Below are positions 8,507-16,378 of a stretch of 64,000 bases of DNA, in pieces. The stretch's first letter is position 1. The number at the start of each line of letters is the position of its first letter. The stretch covers positions 2,170,001 through 2,234,000 of the forward strand of contig NZ_CP053697.2 of the NCBI RefSeq assembly GCF_013200955.2. The letters run 5' to 3'. Origin of the DNA: Pseudomonas campi. Lineage in GTDB: Bacteria > Pseudomonadota > Gammaproteobacteria > Pseudomonadales > Pseudomonadaceae. Both the position numbers and the translations under genes were made by a program. The notes below the pieces were generated by a model. It ran no database searches. It was not told where the DNA came from and was given only the letters and a program-made list of their open reading frames with translations.

Positions 8507-8766
8507 GCCGTGTCGTGCTGCATATCGATCGCCTGGTGCTGCGTGGCATTGCCCCAGAGGACGCCAGTACATTTGCCGAAGCCTTTCAAGCCGAGCTGCA
8601 GCAGCGTCTCGCCGTTGACGGCGGGCTGGCGGCGCTACAGGGCCATGAGCGGCAGGCACGTTACCGGCCTGCCCCCATCCGACTCGCGCCCCACACCAGC
8701 AGCGAGCAGTTTGGCCAGGCGGTCGCCAGTCAGTTGCTGCCGACAACCGAACGAGGTGCGCCATGA
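8503..8766 (+). CDS. Small conserved eCIS protein of unknown function
   Basis: 87 aa, starting at the ATG that overlaps the ATPase stop (an upstream in-frame GTG at 8497 is less likely). It begins MSRVVLHIDRLVLRGIAPEDASTFAEAFQAELQQRL: a short beta segment followed by an amphipathic helix. Similar LHIDRLVLxG proteins commonly sit between the Pvc15-like ATPase and DUF4157 genes in eCIS loci, as I recall. A role in cargo handling is only inferred. It overlaps the first cargo gene by 4 bp. Confidence 0.72.
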   Translation: MSRVVLHIDRLVLRGIAPEDASTFAEAFQAELQQRLAVDGGLAALQGHERQARYRPAPIRLAPHTSSEQFGQAVASQLLPTTERGAP

Positions 8767-10292
8767 GCCTGGGTCGAGTCGAACAGCTGAACCCGTCGCC
8801 CGAGCACTCAGGGCTATTGCTGCAACGCAAATGCAGCTGCGGTGGCCAGGCCTCTGGGCTTACGGGGGAATGCACGGAATGCGCGCAGCGCCTGCAGCGC
8901 AAGCTGGCCATCGGACCCGCAGATGATCAGTACGAACGTGAGGCTGATCGAATTGCCGAGCAAGTCGTGGGCGGATCACCCGGCAATGCTCCCACCGTGC
9001 ACCCGACCACAGCCACACCGCTGCGGCGCAAGTCAGACGATGGCGGCGCCGGCGGCGCAGCTGTACCGCCAGTAGTTAATCAGGCGCTGCGCTCACCTGG
9101 GGAACCACTGGGCAACGATGCGCGCGCGTTCTTCGAACCGCGCCTCGGCCACGACTTTGCCAAGGTGCGCGTGCATACCGACGGGACTGCGGCAGCGTCG
9201 GCCAGAGCGGTCCAGGCCCGCGCCTACACGGTCGGCCAGGACCTGGTGTTCGCGGCCGGTCAGTACGCCCCCCATAGCCAGGAGGGCAAGCGCCTGCTGG
9301 CCCATGAGCTAACCCACGTCACGCAACAGAGCCAGGTCCTGCGCAGGGCGCCGGCTGCCAAAGCGCCTGCCGACCCGCTGTGCGAAACCTTCAATTTCGC
9401 TAGCGCGCGCAAGGCAGTCGAGGCGCAGGCCAAGCTGGCGAGTAAAACCGCTGACCTGTTACCACTGATCCGTGCGCTCAAGCCAATCCGCCGTTGCGCC
9501 ACGGCCAAGCAGCAAACCGAGGTCAAGGACAGCCTGAGCAGCAGCCTGTCCACGGCCAAGGCCGACGAGGCCTGGGCGGCAGCCGGTACCGCGTTTGGTG
9601 GCTATGTCGGCTTCTACCCGGGCTATGCCCCCGACGTCAAAACGCATCTGGACAAGCTGGGCACGAGCGAGTCGCTGGCGTCCAATACCTTCGTACTGTC
9701 CAGTGAAGGAAAGACGCACAAGAGTAGAGCCAAGACAGCGGGAGCCGGTGACGTGGCCGATCTGGAGCGCACCGACATCGTCTATTTCCGCGGCCATCAG
9801 TACGCCCAGTACAAGGCGCCCGGGCTGTTCGCCGATGGAGATGAGAGCGAAGGCTTCGACCTGCGCTATGTCGAGAAGAAAGGTGGCTTCGGCAACGTCA
9901 AGCTGATGATCAGCACCAGCTGCGCAACCTTGTGCCAGGAGGCTGCCTCTGTGTTCAGCGGCCTGTTCCCCAACGCGGTGATCCTCGGCTACCGCAAGTC
10001 GGCCCCTCTAGAAGGAGCAGCCGTGCGCGCCGACCTGACCAAGCGCATCAACGAACTCAATCGCCCCCTGCTGCTCGATCAGCCCGTCGATGTGGCGGCG
10101 ATCATTGCCATCTGGAAGTCGGTCGTGGAGTCGCGCCACAAGGGGCAGACCGCCCCGCAGCCGGGCATCTACCAGGGCGGAACCGTGACCTTTTGGGATG
10201 GTTCCGCCTGGCAGACCGTCACCGCAACGGATGCGAAGAACAACGCCTGCAGGAAAAAAGGAGACTTCAGTGATCAGTACCCGAGCCCTTGA
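8763..10292 (+). CDS. DUF4157 cargo protein with putative caspase/CHAT-like C-terminal domain
   Basis: 509 aa. The N-terminus has a Cys cluster (KCSCGGQ, then GECTEC). The DUF4157 domain (about residues 85-195) carries FFEPRLGHDFAKVRVHTD, AYTVGQDLVF and a metalloprotease-like HELTH (residues 181-185). DUF4157 is strongly associated with eCIS cargo. The C-terminal about 310 residues match no family I can name with certainty. Strand-like DIVYFRGHQ ending at His345, and VKLMISTSCATLC with Cys387, recall the His and Cys of caspase/CHAT-clan proteases. AVILGYRKSAP follows, as in such folds. Protease activity is an inference. The start overlaps the previous stop. Confidence 0.72.
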   Translation: MSLGRVEQLNPSPEHSGLLLQRKCSCGGQASGLTGECTECAQRLQRKLAIGPADDQYEREADRIAEQVVGGSPGNAPTVHPTTATPLRRKSDDGGAGGAAVPPVVNQALRSPGEPLGNDARAFFEPRLGHDFAKVRVHTDGTAAASARAVQARAYTVGQDLVFAAGQYAPHSQEGKRLLAHELTHVTQQSQVLRRAPAAKAPADPLCETFNFASARKAVEAQAKLASKTADLLPLIRALKPIRRCATAKQQTEVKDSLSSSLSTAKADEAWAAAGTAFGGYVGFYPGYAPDVKTHLDKLGTSESLASNTFVLSSEGKTHKSRAKTAGAGDVADLERTDIVYFRGHQYAQYKAPGLFADGDESEGFDLRYVEKKGGFGNVKLMISTSCATLCQEAASVFSGLFPNAVILGYRKSAPLEGAAVRADLTKRINELNRPLLLDQPVDVAAIIAIWKSVVESRHKGQTAPQPGIYQGGTVTFWDGSAWQTVTATDAKNNACRKKGDFSDQYPSP

Positions 10293-10316
10293 GTCTATGG
10301 GTAGCGTGCCCGAGGC

Positions 10317-11726
10317 ATGTCGATGAGCAGCAAGTCCGCCTTGAGCCCGGTCGCCGCCGCCAGCACTGCAGCGCCATTGCTGCAGCGCAAGTGTGCCTAT
10401 GGCAACCCGGCCTCCAGCCTAGCGGCTGACTGCGAGCAGTGCCGACGTCCCCAGGCGCTGGGGATGCAAACCCGGCTGGCGGTGGGCGCCACTAATGACC
10501 CGCTGGAGCAGGAAGCCGACCGGGCCGCCGCTCAGGTGCTCGGTGACGCCGGCAAGACCCGCATTCAGCCCTCGGCGCGCCCCCATCTCAGCCGCGTTGC
10601 CCATGGCGCCGCCGCCACAGCGGTGGCCCCGGCGAGCGTAACCAGAACCTTGCAGTCTGCTGGCGAGCCGCTGCCCGGCGCTGCCAGAGCCTTCTTCGAG
10701 CCCCGCTTCGGCCATGATTTCGCTCAGGTCCGGGTGCACCGCGACAATGCCGCAGCCAACTCGGCACGGGATGTTGCCGCGCATGCCTACACCGTGGGGC
10801 GGCATGTCGTGTTTGCCCAGGGCCGTTACGCGCCTGACAGTGGCAGCGGGCGCGCACTGCTTGCCCATGAGCTGGCGCATGTCGTGCAACAGGGCGCATC
10901 TGCCGTTGGGAACCAGCGGGTGCAGCGCACTGGCGACGGTGCAGGCGGATCTTCGGCCAGCGCGCCGCCACCGGCAGTGGCAGAGGCAGAGGCAGTGGCA
11001 GAACCGGCTCAGCGTGTTCCCCCTACCCCCACAGCCCGGGTAGTCGCCCTGACCTTCGACGACGGCCCGCATGCGGCTGGGTTGGGCACCGGCAACAACA
11101 GGACCGAGAAGGTCCTCGATACCCTGCGCGACAAAGGAGCCAAGGCCGGCTTCTTCATTCAGACCCATGCGCAGGGCGGCGATGGACGGCCAATTCGGGG
11201 CAACACCCCGGTGGGCCGGCAGCTGATCCGCCGCATGCATGCCGAAGGCCACGCCATTGGCATCCACACCGGTGGTACCCGGGACCATGAGTCGCATATT
11301 GCCGCGCAAGCCGCCGGCCGCCTAAGTGGCGAATTGTCGGGCGCTCGCGACTTTATCCGCGACACCACGGCCACCGAAACCGAACCCGGCGTAACAGCCA
11401 CCCTGGTCAGGCCTCCGTTTGGCAGCTCGGACGCCGCTGTGCGCAGTACCTACGCCTCGCTCAGCCTGACCAACCTGCTCTGGGACATAGACGGCGACCC
11501 CGGTGGCGAGCTGTCCCTGGCCCAGCTCAAGACCAACGTCGAAACCGGGCTGACTGCCATGGCTGCACGCAGCTGGCGGGGTACCACGCCCTCGGCCCCC
11601 AAGATCGTCATGCTCTACCACGACATTCGTCGCAATTCTTCCACGCACCTGGGCGAGGTCATGGACCACATCACCCTGGTCATGCGGCGCGACCACAACT
11701 CAACGGTTTCCTTCGAAAAACCCTGA
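10317..11726 (+). CDS. DUF4157 cargo protein with NodB polysaccharide deacetylase domain
   Basis: 469 aa. The N-terminus has a partly lost Cys cluster (KCAYGN, DCEQC) and a DUF4157 domain with HELAH (184-188). From about residue 240 a NodB deacetylase domain follows: motif 1 TFDDGPH (246-252), motif 2 HTGGTRDH (317-324), motif 3 RPPFG (365-369), a WDIDGD segment and motif 5 LYHD (His435). Such enzymes remove acetyl groups from peptidoglycan or chitin sugars. Motif 2 departs from the usual H(S/T)xxH spacing, so the metal-binding set is uncertain. Two starts, ATG TCG ATG, are possible at 10317 and 10323. It is separated from the previous gene by 24 bp. Confidence 0.85.
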   Translation: MSMSSKSALSPVAAASTAAPLLQRKCAYGNPASSLAADCEQCRRPQALGMQTRLAVGATNDPLEQEADRAAAQVLGDAGKTRIQPSARPHLSRVAHGAAATAVAPASVTRTLQSAGEPLPGAARAFFEPRFGHDFAQVRVHRDNAAANSARDVAAHAYTVGRHVVFAQGRYAPDSGSGRALLAHELAHVVQQGASAVGNQRVQRTGDGAGGSSASAPPPAVAEAEAVAEPAQRVPPTPTARVVALTFDDGPHAAGLGTGNNRTEKVLDTLRDKGAKAGFFIQTHAQGGDGRPIRGNTPVGRQLIRRMHAEGHAIGIHTGGTRDHESHIAAQAAGRLSGELSGARDFIRDTTATETEPGVTATLVRPPFGSSDAAVRSTYASLSLTNLLWDIDGDPGGELSLAQLKTNVETGLTAMAARSWRGTTPSAPKIVMLYHDIRRNSSTHLGEVMDHITLVMRRDHNSTVSFEKP

Positions 11727-11748
11727 AAGCAAGCGGGCGGGAGCGAAC

Positions 11749-13026
11749 ATGGGCTCATGTAGCAGCAAGTCGGCACCCTGCAGCCAGTGCGCAAGTTGCA
11801 AGGAGCGCGCACCAAGCGCCGCTGCGCGAGGGCGAGAGCCCTCGCTGCTGAGTCATGCGCAACGCCAGCGCCTGGAGAGCGAGGCCGATCAGATGGCCGA
11901 GCGCTTTACTCGCTCCGGCTTCGCGGGTGGTGGGCCGCGCCCGACAGCCAGCGCCGCCCCACAGCAGGCCGTGCTGAAGAAGGATGACGAGGAAAGTCCC
12001 GCGCCGGCGCAAGGTGCCGCGCAGGAGGGCAAAGGCGACGGCTCGGTGACGGAAACCGCCGAGAGCAACCTTGGCGAGCCTGGAACCGCCGCCGACGAGG
12101 TACTGACCAAGCGTGCCGACGCCCGAGTCGAGCCCGTCAGCCATGTCCCTTCATCGATAGGCGGGGGATCTGCCATGCCCAGCGCAGAGCGCCGCCCCTT
12201 TGAAAACTTCTTCGGCCGGGACTTCTCAGCCGTGCGCATCCACAACGACAGCCAGGCACATCAATACACCCGGCAGATCAACGCTCTGGCGGCCACTCGC
12301 AGCAACCATATCTACCTGTCCGAGCGAGTCGCCTCCAGCCGCCCCAGGGGCTTGCTCGCCCACGAGCTGACCCATGTGGTGCAGCAGGGCCGCGCACCTC
12401 TGGTGGCAGCCCGCGCAGGGGTAACCGCGAATACCGCCCGGCTACAGGATGCGCCACCGAATATTTCCCCGGCCCCCATAGGCTGGCAGCTCTACCAGGC
12501 GACCATCTGCAGCGGCAAGGTCAACGAGCACCCCAGCACCCAGCCGCTGGACTTTCCGGAGACCTACATCAGCAAGATCAACGTCTCGCTGACCAATCAG
12601 AAGGTCACCCTGGACTGGACCGGCCCCAGCGTCGCGGAGGCCGAGCGGAACGTACTGGCTGCCACCGTTGACGGCGTCATCAACTGTTCCACCGGTGCCG
12701 GAGTGACGGGCCAGGCCAGCTGCAACGACACCGAGCACAGCAAGAGTAGCGGCAGCTGTTGTACCCCCAAAGGCACCTTCACCCTGGGCGCGCAGAGCTG
12801 CGTTACGCCACGCCTGGGGTTGCAGAACTTCAGTGGTTTCCAGCGCGACGGAGTGGGCTTCCACTACTACTCCAGCGTGCCCAGCCACCCCGCTTCCCAC
12901 GGTTGCGTCAGGCTGCACCGGGGCGCCTCCAAGATCATCTTCGACAGTGCCCGCTCGAACGTCACCACGGTCGAGGTCAGCGGTAGCTACACCGGCGCTT
13001 ACGCCAGACACAGCAGCTGCGATTAG
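11749..13026 (+). CDS. DUF4157 cargo protein with YkuD L,D-transpeptidase domain
   Basis: 425 aa. A Cys-rich start (CSSKSAPCSQCASC) is followed by an acidic, low-complexity linker. The DUF4157 domain (about residues 145-215) has FFGRDFSAVRIHND and HELTH (His205). The C-terminal domain has the YkuD signature: TPKGTFTLG, GVGFHYYSS and HPASHGCVRL with catalytic Cys386, His384 and Arg388. YkuD enzymes make or exchange 3-3 crosslinks in peptidoglycan. An extra Cys-rich stretch (CSTGAGVTGQASC, SGSCC) precedes the domain. A secreted or injected enzyme acting on murein is inferred from the domain pairing. No signal peptide is seen. Confidence 0.85.
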   Translation: MGSCSSKSAPCSQCASCKERAPSAAARGREPSLLSHAQRQRLESEADQMAERFTRSGFAGGGPRPTASAAPQQAVLKKDDEESPAPAQGAAQEGKGDGSVTETAESNLGEPGTAADEVLTKRADARVEPVSHVPSSIGGGSAMPSAERRPFENFFGRDFSAVRIHNDSQAHQYTRQINALAATRSNHIYLSERVASSRPRGLLAHELTHVVQQGRAPLVAARAGVTANTARLQDAPPNISPAPIGWQLYQATICSGKVNEHPSTQPLDFPETYISKINVSLTNQKVTLDWTGPSVAEAERNVLAATVDGVINCSTGAGVTGQASCNDTEHSKSSGSCCTPKGTFTLGAQSCVTPRLGLQNFSGFQRDGVGFHYYSSVPSHPASHGCVRLHRGASKIIFDSARSNVTTVEVSGSYTGAYARHSSCD

Positions 13027-13109
13027 ACAGCTGCTACCACACAGGATGGGCGATCCATGAAGACAGCGTTCAGGGTAAATGCACGGCAAGACGCAACCCG
13101 CTACGGAGC

Positions 13110-13775
13110 ATGTTCAGCATGACTGGCCTCAGTAATTCCCCCCGCCTGGTCAAAGCCGGCCTGGTCATGATCGACCCGCAATCGGCCCAGGTGCGCCGGG
13201 TGATCGCCCTGCAGTACAACCCGGAAAAGCTCACCCGCAGCCTGCAGGTGCAAGGGGCCGGCGACGGTGCCGAGCGTTCCGAGGCGCTGCGCTTGAAGGG
13301 GCCGGCGGTGGAGACCTTTCAACTGGAGGTGGAGATCGATGCCGCGGACCAGCTGCAGTATCCGGAACAACATCAGGCCGTGGTGGATGCCGGCATCGCC
13401 CCGCAGCTGGCGGTGCTGGAGTCGCTGATCAACCCGGCGGCAGCCGATCTGCTGGCCGGCAAGGCGCTGGCCGCGGCGGGCACCCTGGAAATCGCGCCGA
13501 TGGAGTCGGCCCTGGTGCTGTTCGTCTGGGGCGCCAAGCGCATTGTGCCGGTGCGGGTGACCGACTTCTCCATCGCCGAAGAGGCGTTCGACCCGCAGCT
13601 CAACCCGATCAACGCCACCTGCAACCTCGGCCTGCGCGTGCTCTCGGTGGACGACCTCGGTTTCGATCACAAGGGCGGCGGGCTGTTCATGGCCTACCTG
13701 CAATCACGCGAGAAGCTGGCCGGCAAGGCCGCCACCTTCGGCTTCGACGCGCTGGGCATTGGAGGCCTGCCATGA
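13110..13775 (+). CDS. eCIS baseplate/tube-junction protein (Pvc7 N-terminal domain, CIS_tube)
   Basis: 221 aa. The segment VKAGLVMIDPQSAQVRRVIALQYNPEKL is the hallmark of the CIS_tube/Pvc7 N-terminal family, which joins tube and hub. Further family segments are FQLEVEIDAADQLQ and VRVTDFSIAEEAFDPQLNPI. In Afp/PVC this domain and a LysM domain form one protein; here they are separate overlapping genes. An 83-bp gap with no gene separates it from the cargo genes. A weak ribosome-binding site (TACGGAGC) lies just upstream. A later ATG at 13119 is possible. Confidence 0.85.
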   Translation: MFSMTGLSNSPRLVKAGLVMIDPQSAQVRRVIALQYNPEKLTRSLQVQGAGDGAERSEALRLKGPAVETFQLEVEIDAADQLQYPEQHQAVVDAGIAPQLAVLESLINPAAADLLAGKALAAAGTLEIAPMESALVLFVWGAKRIVPVRVTDFSIAEEAFDPQLNPINATCNLGLRVLSVDDLGFDHKGGGLFMAYLQSREKLAGKAATFGFDALGIGGLP

Positions 13776-14131
13776 TCGATCCGCTCAAGGCCTTCCTGCA
13801 GGCCAACGCCCTCAACGCCCCGGCTTTCGCCCCGGACAGTCGCTACCACGGCCTGGAGATCGCCCAGTGGGTGCGTGCCGACGGTGAGGTGCTGAGTTAT
13901 GTACGCCGGCGTTTCGTGCCGCCGCCGGAGAACTTCGCCACCCTGGGCGAGCATCGGGTGGAGGTCGGCGACCGCCTGGACAACCTGGCTGCGCGCCATC
14001 TGGGCGATCCGCAGCAGTACTGGCGGCTGTGCGACGGCAACGGCGCGCTGCGCCCGGATGAGCTGACCGAGACCGTCGGCCGCCGCCTGCGCATCACCCT
14101 GCCCGAAGGCGTGCCGGGAGACGACACATGA
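13772..14131 (+). CDS. eCIS LysM-like baseplate protein (Pvc7 C-terminal part)
   Basis: 119 aa. YHGLEIAQWVRADGEVLSYVRRRFVPPPENFATLGEHRV is followed by VGDRLDNLAARHLGDPQQYWRLCDGNG, a LysM-like fold as in gp53/Pvc7 baseplate proteins. It probably sits at the hub periphery. It overlaps both neighbours by 4 bp (ATGA), fitting assembly as a unit with the CIS_tube protein before it and the hub after it. Confidence 0.82.
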   Translation: MIDPLKAFLQANALNAPAFAPDSRYHGLEIAQWVRADGEVLSYVRRRFVPPPENFATLGEHRVEVGDRLDNLAARHLGDPQQYWRLCDGNGALRPDELTETVGRRLRITLPEGVPGDDT

Positions 14132-15267
14132 GCAATGCCGTCCACCTCAGCCTGCTGATCGGCCCGATCATTCCGCTGCCCGTGCCGGCGATGCTGATCG
14201 ACGCCCTCGAAGAGGTCACGGTGACCAGTGCCAGCGAGGGCGCCAGCGGCTTCCAACTGCGCTTCAAGGTCAACAGCAAGTCCGAACTGAACACCCTGTT
14301 CCTGATTGCCGTGGGCAACAACGCCAGCCTGGGCACGCCGCCGCTGCGGGTGGTGCTGATCGTCACCCTCGGCGGGCGCGCGCAGCCGCTGTTCGATGGC
14401 GTGCTGACCAATGTCGAGGTGCAGGCCGGGCAGAATCGCCAGCCCGGCAGCATCACCATCACCGGCGAAGACCTGACCAAGGTGATGGATCTGATCGACT
14501 TCTCCGGCCTGCCCTACCCGGCCATGCCGGTCGAGGCGCGGGTGGCGCTGATCTGCGCCAAGTACGCCGCGTTCGGCATCATCCCGCTGCCGATCCCGTC
14601 GTTCTTCCCGGATGTACCGATCCCCATCGAACGCATCCCCGCCCAGCAGGGCACGGACCTGGCCTACATCCGTCAACTGGCCGAGGAAGTCGGCCATGTG
14701 TTCTACATCGAACCGGGCGAGGTGCCGCTGACCAACATCGCCTACTTCGGCCCCGAGATCAAAGTCGGCATACCGCAACCGGCGCTGAACATCGACATGG
14801 ACGCGCACACCAACGTCGAGTCGCTGAACTTCAGCTTCGACCCGACCAAGGGCGTGCTGCCGATCGTGTTCATCCAGAACCAGATGACCCGCGTGCCGAT
14901 CCCCATTCCGATCCCCAATCTCAACCCGTTGCAGCCGCCGCTGGGCGTGCTGTCCACGCCGCTGGCCAATCTCAAGATGATGAAGGAGACGGCCAAGATG
15001 AGCCCGATGCAGGCCATCTGTGCTGGCCTGGCCGAGGCGAAGAAATCCCAGGACGCGGTGAGCGCCAGCGGCAGCCTTGACGTGCTGCGTTACGGCCGCA
15101 TCCTGCGCCCGCGCAAGCTGGTCGGCGTGCGTGGCGCCGGGGTCGCCTACGACGGCCTGTACTACGTCAGCAGCGTCACCAGCACCCTCGGCCGCGGCAA
15201 GTTCACCCAGAGCTTCAACCTCAGCCGCAACGGGTTGATCTCCATCACGCCAACGGTGCCCGCATGA
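14128..15267 (+). CDS. eCIS hub protein (gp27/late control D-like, Pvc8 N-terminal part)
   Basis: 379 aa. A phage late-control D / VgrG-gp27-like hub that trimerises under the tube. Visible family segments are DALEEVTVTSASEGASGFQLRF, LFDGVLTNVEVQAG, GEDLTKVMDLI and ERIPAQQGTDLAYIRQLAEEVGHVFYIEPG. Near the C-terminus YVSSVTSTLGRGKFTQSFNLSRNG is typical of this family. The gp5-like spike part found in VgrG/Pvc8 is encoded by the next, overlapping gene. Confidence 0.88.
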   Translation: MSNAVHLSLLIGPIIPLPVPAMLIDALEEVTVTSASEGASGFQLRFKVNSKSELNTLFLIAVGNNASLGTPPLRVVLIVTLGGRAQPLFDGVLTNVEVQAGQNRQPGSITITGEDLTKVMDLIDFSGLPYPAMPVEARVALICAKYAAFGIIPLPIPSFFPDVPIPIERIPAQQGTDLAYIRQLAEEVGHVFYIEPGEVPLTNIAYFGPEIKVGIPQPALNIDMDAHTNVESLNFSFDPTKGVLPIVFIQNQMTRVPIPIPIPNLNPLQPPLGVLSTPLANLKMMKETAKMSPMQAICAGLAEAKKSQDAVSASGSLDVLRYGRILRPRKLVGVRGAGVAYDGLYYVSSVTSTLGRGKFTQSFNLSRNGLISITPTVPA

Positions 15268-15773
15268 GCCAGCGCTACTACGGCAAGTACCGCGGCATGG
15301 TGTTGAACAACATCGACCCCATGCAGCAGGGCCGCCTGCAGGTGCAGGTGCCCGATGTGGCCGGGCTGATTCCGGCCAGCTGGGCCATGCCCTGCGTGCC
15401 GATCGCCGGCATCCAGAACGGCATGGTGGCGCTGCCGATGATCGGCTCCGGAGTATGGGTGGAGTTCGAACAGGGCAACCCGGACCACCCGATCTGGGTC
15501 GGCTGCTTCTGGGGCAGCGCGGCGGAGATCCCCGCGCTGGCCCTGGCCACGCCGCCGGGCATGCAGGCCATCACCCTGCAAACCCCGCTGCAGAACGGCC
15601 TGACCATCTCCGACCTGCCCGGCCCTACCGGCGGAATCATGCTCAAGAGCGCCACCGGGGCGACGCTGATCGTCAACGACACCGGCATTTATATCCAGAA
15701 CGGCAAGGGCGCCATGCTCACCCTGGTGGGCCCGGCGGTAACCATCAATAACGGCGCGTTGACGGTGATCTAG
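15264..15773 (+). CDS. eCIS spike protein (gpV/gp5 OB-fold, Pvc8 C-terminal part)
   Basis: 169 aa. An OB-fold (YYGKYRGMVLNNIDPMQQGRLQVQVP, WVEFEQGNPDHPIWVGCFWG) is followed by a repetitive C-terminal beta-prism (GGIMLKSATGATLIVNDTGIYIQNGKGAML) that forms the central spike. The TAG stop (15771-15773) is the outermost triplet of the left inverted repeat of a MITE-like element, so the native C-terminus may have been altered by the insertion. Confidence 0.88.
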   Translation: MSQRYYGKYRGMVLNNIDPMQQGRLQVQVPDVAGLIPASWAMPCVPIAGIQNGMVALPMIGSGVWVEFEQGNPDHPIWVGCFWGSAAEIPALALATPPGMQAITLQTPLQNGLTISDLPGPTGGIMLKSATGATLIVNDTGIYIQNGKGAMLTLVGPAVTINNGALTVI

Positions 15774-15916
15774 CAGGCTGTTGAAAAACGTTGGCGAGGC
15801 AGCCAGCGCAAGGCAAAAACAGGCGAAAAAGCGCAGTTTACGAGCTGTAAATGAGCATTTTGAGCCTGTTTTTAACGCCGCGATGGCAACGCAGGTAGTT
15901 TTTCAACAGCCTGCTA
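15771..15916. mobile_element. MITE-like element with 19-bp perfect terminal inverted repeats
   Basis: The left repeat (15771-15789, TAGCAGGCTGTTGAAAAAC) and the right repeat (15898-15916) are exact reverse complements. An inner pair, AAAAACAGGC and GCCTGTTTTT, adds a second arm, so the transcript could form a long hairpin. No coding capacity for a transposase is present. The motif GCTGTTGAAAAAC...GTTTTTCAACAGC resembles ends of miniature elements seen in Pseudomonas. It lies between the spike and PAAR genes of the eCIS operon. Confidence 0.8.
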
Positions 15917-15919
15917 AGG

Positions 15920-15935
15920 CCGCCCGAGCGGGCGG
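15920..15935. other. GC-rich hairpin
   Basis: CCGCCC-GAGC-GGGCGG just after the MITE. There is no U-tract, so termination is doubtful. It may be part of the original spike-PAAR spacer or a pause/processing site. Confidence 0.4.
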
Positions 15936-15976
15936 TCACTGGCAGTTCCCGTGGGATGCGGAACAAGGAGGCAGAT

Positions 15977-16054
15977 ATGGACAGATACGCAACGCAGCAG
16001 CGCCGCCCGAGCAGTGCACGGCCACGTGCCCTGTGGCGCCCGGAGGGTTGCTGA
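15977..16054 (+). CDS. Possible 25-residue arginine-rich peptide upstream of the PAAR gene
   Basis: An ATG at 15977 follows a near-ideal Shine-Dalgarno (AAGGAGG, 5-nt spacing). It opens 25 codons ending TGA at 16052-16054, and the PAAR-like ATG starts at 16056. The peptide (MDRYATQQRRPSSARPRALW...) has six Arg and ends in Cys. The strong ribosome-binding site and tight spacing suggest real translation coupled to the next gene, either as a leader peptide or as a small particle component. There is no homology argument. Confidence 0.4.
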   Translation: MDRYATQQRRPSSARPRALWRPEGC

Positions 16055-16055
16055 G

Positions 16056-16376
16056 ATGCCCGGCCCACTCCTGCATGTCGGCGCCAGTGTGCTCTGCGCC
16101 CATGGCGGCACCGCCAATCCGACCGTGCCCAACCCGCGCGTGCTGGTCAGCGGCCAGCCAACCGTGTTGATGAGCGGCCCCTACGTGATCGCCGGCTGCC
16201 CGTTCAACGTCTCCGGCAGCCCGGTGCCCTGTGTCACCGGCCAATGGGTGGTGGCGGCGACCCGGGTGCTGTCCAACGGCCAGCCCGTGGTGCTGATGGA
16301 CAGCCAGGCGGTCTGCGCGCCCAACGGCACACCGCTGCTGCCGGTGGCCGCGCAGACACGCGTGATCGGGAGCTAA
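16056..16376 (+). CDS. PAAR-like spike-tip protein (Pvc10-like)
   Basis: 106 aa. Sequence MPGPLLHVGASVLCAHGGTANP, then VLVSGQPTVLMSGPYVIAGCPF and AATRVLSNGQPVVLMDSQAVCAPNGTP. The glycine-rich beta pattern with paired Cys/His is typical of PAAR-like tips that sharpen the central spike. A weaker ribosome-binding site (GGAGG) lies inside the preceding short frame. The stop is followed two bases later by the gp25 start. Confidence 0.83.
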   Translation: MPGPLLHVGASVLCAHGGTANPTVPNPRVLVSGQPTVLMSGPYVIAGCPFNVSGSPVPCVTGQWVVAATRVLSNGQPVVLMDSQAVCAPNGTPLLPVAAQTRVIGS

Positions 16377-16378
16377 CC

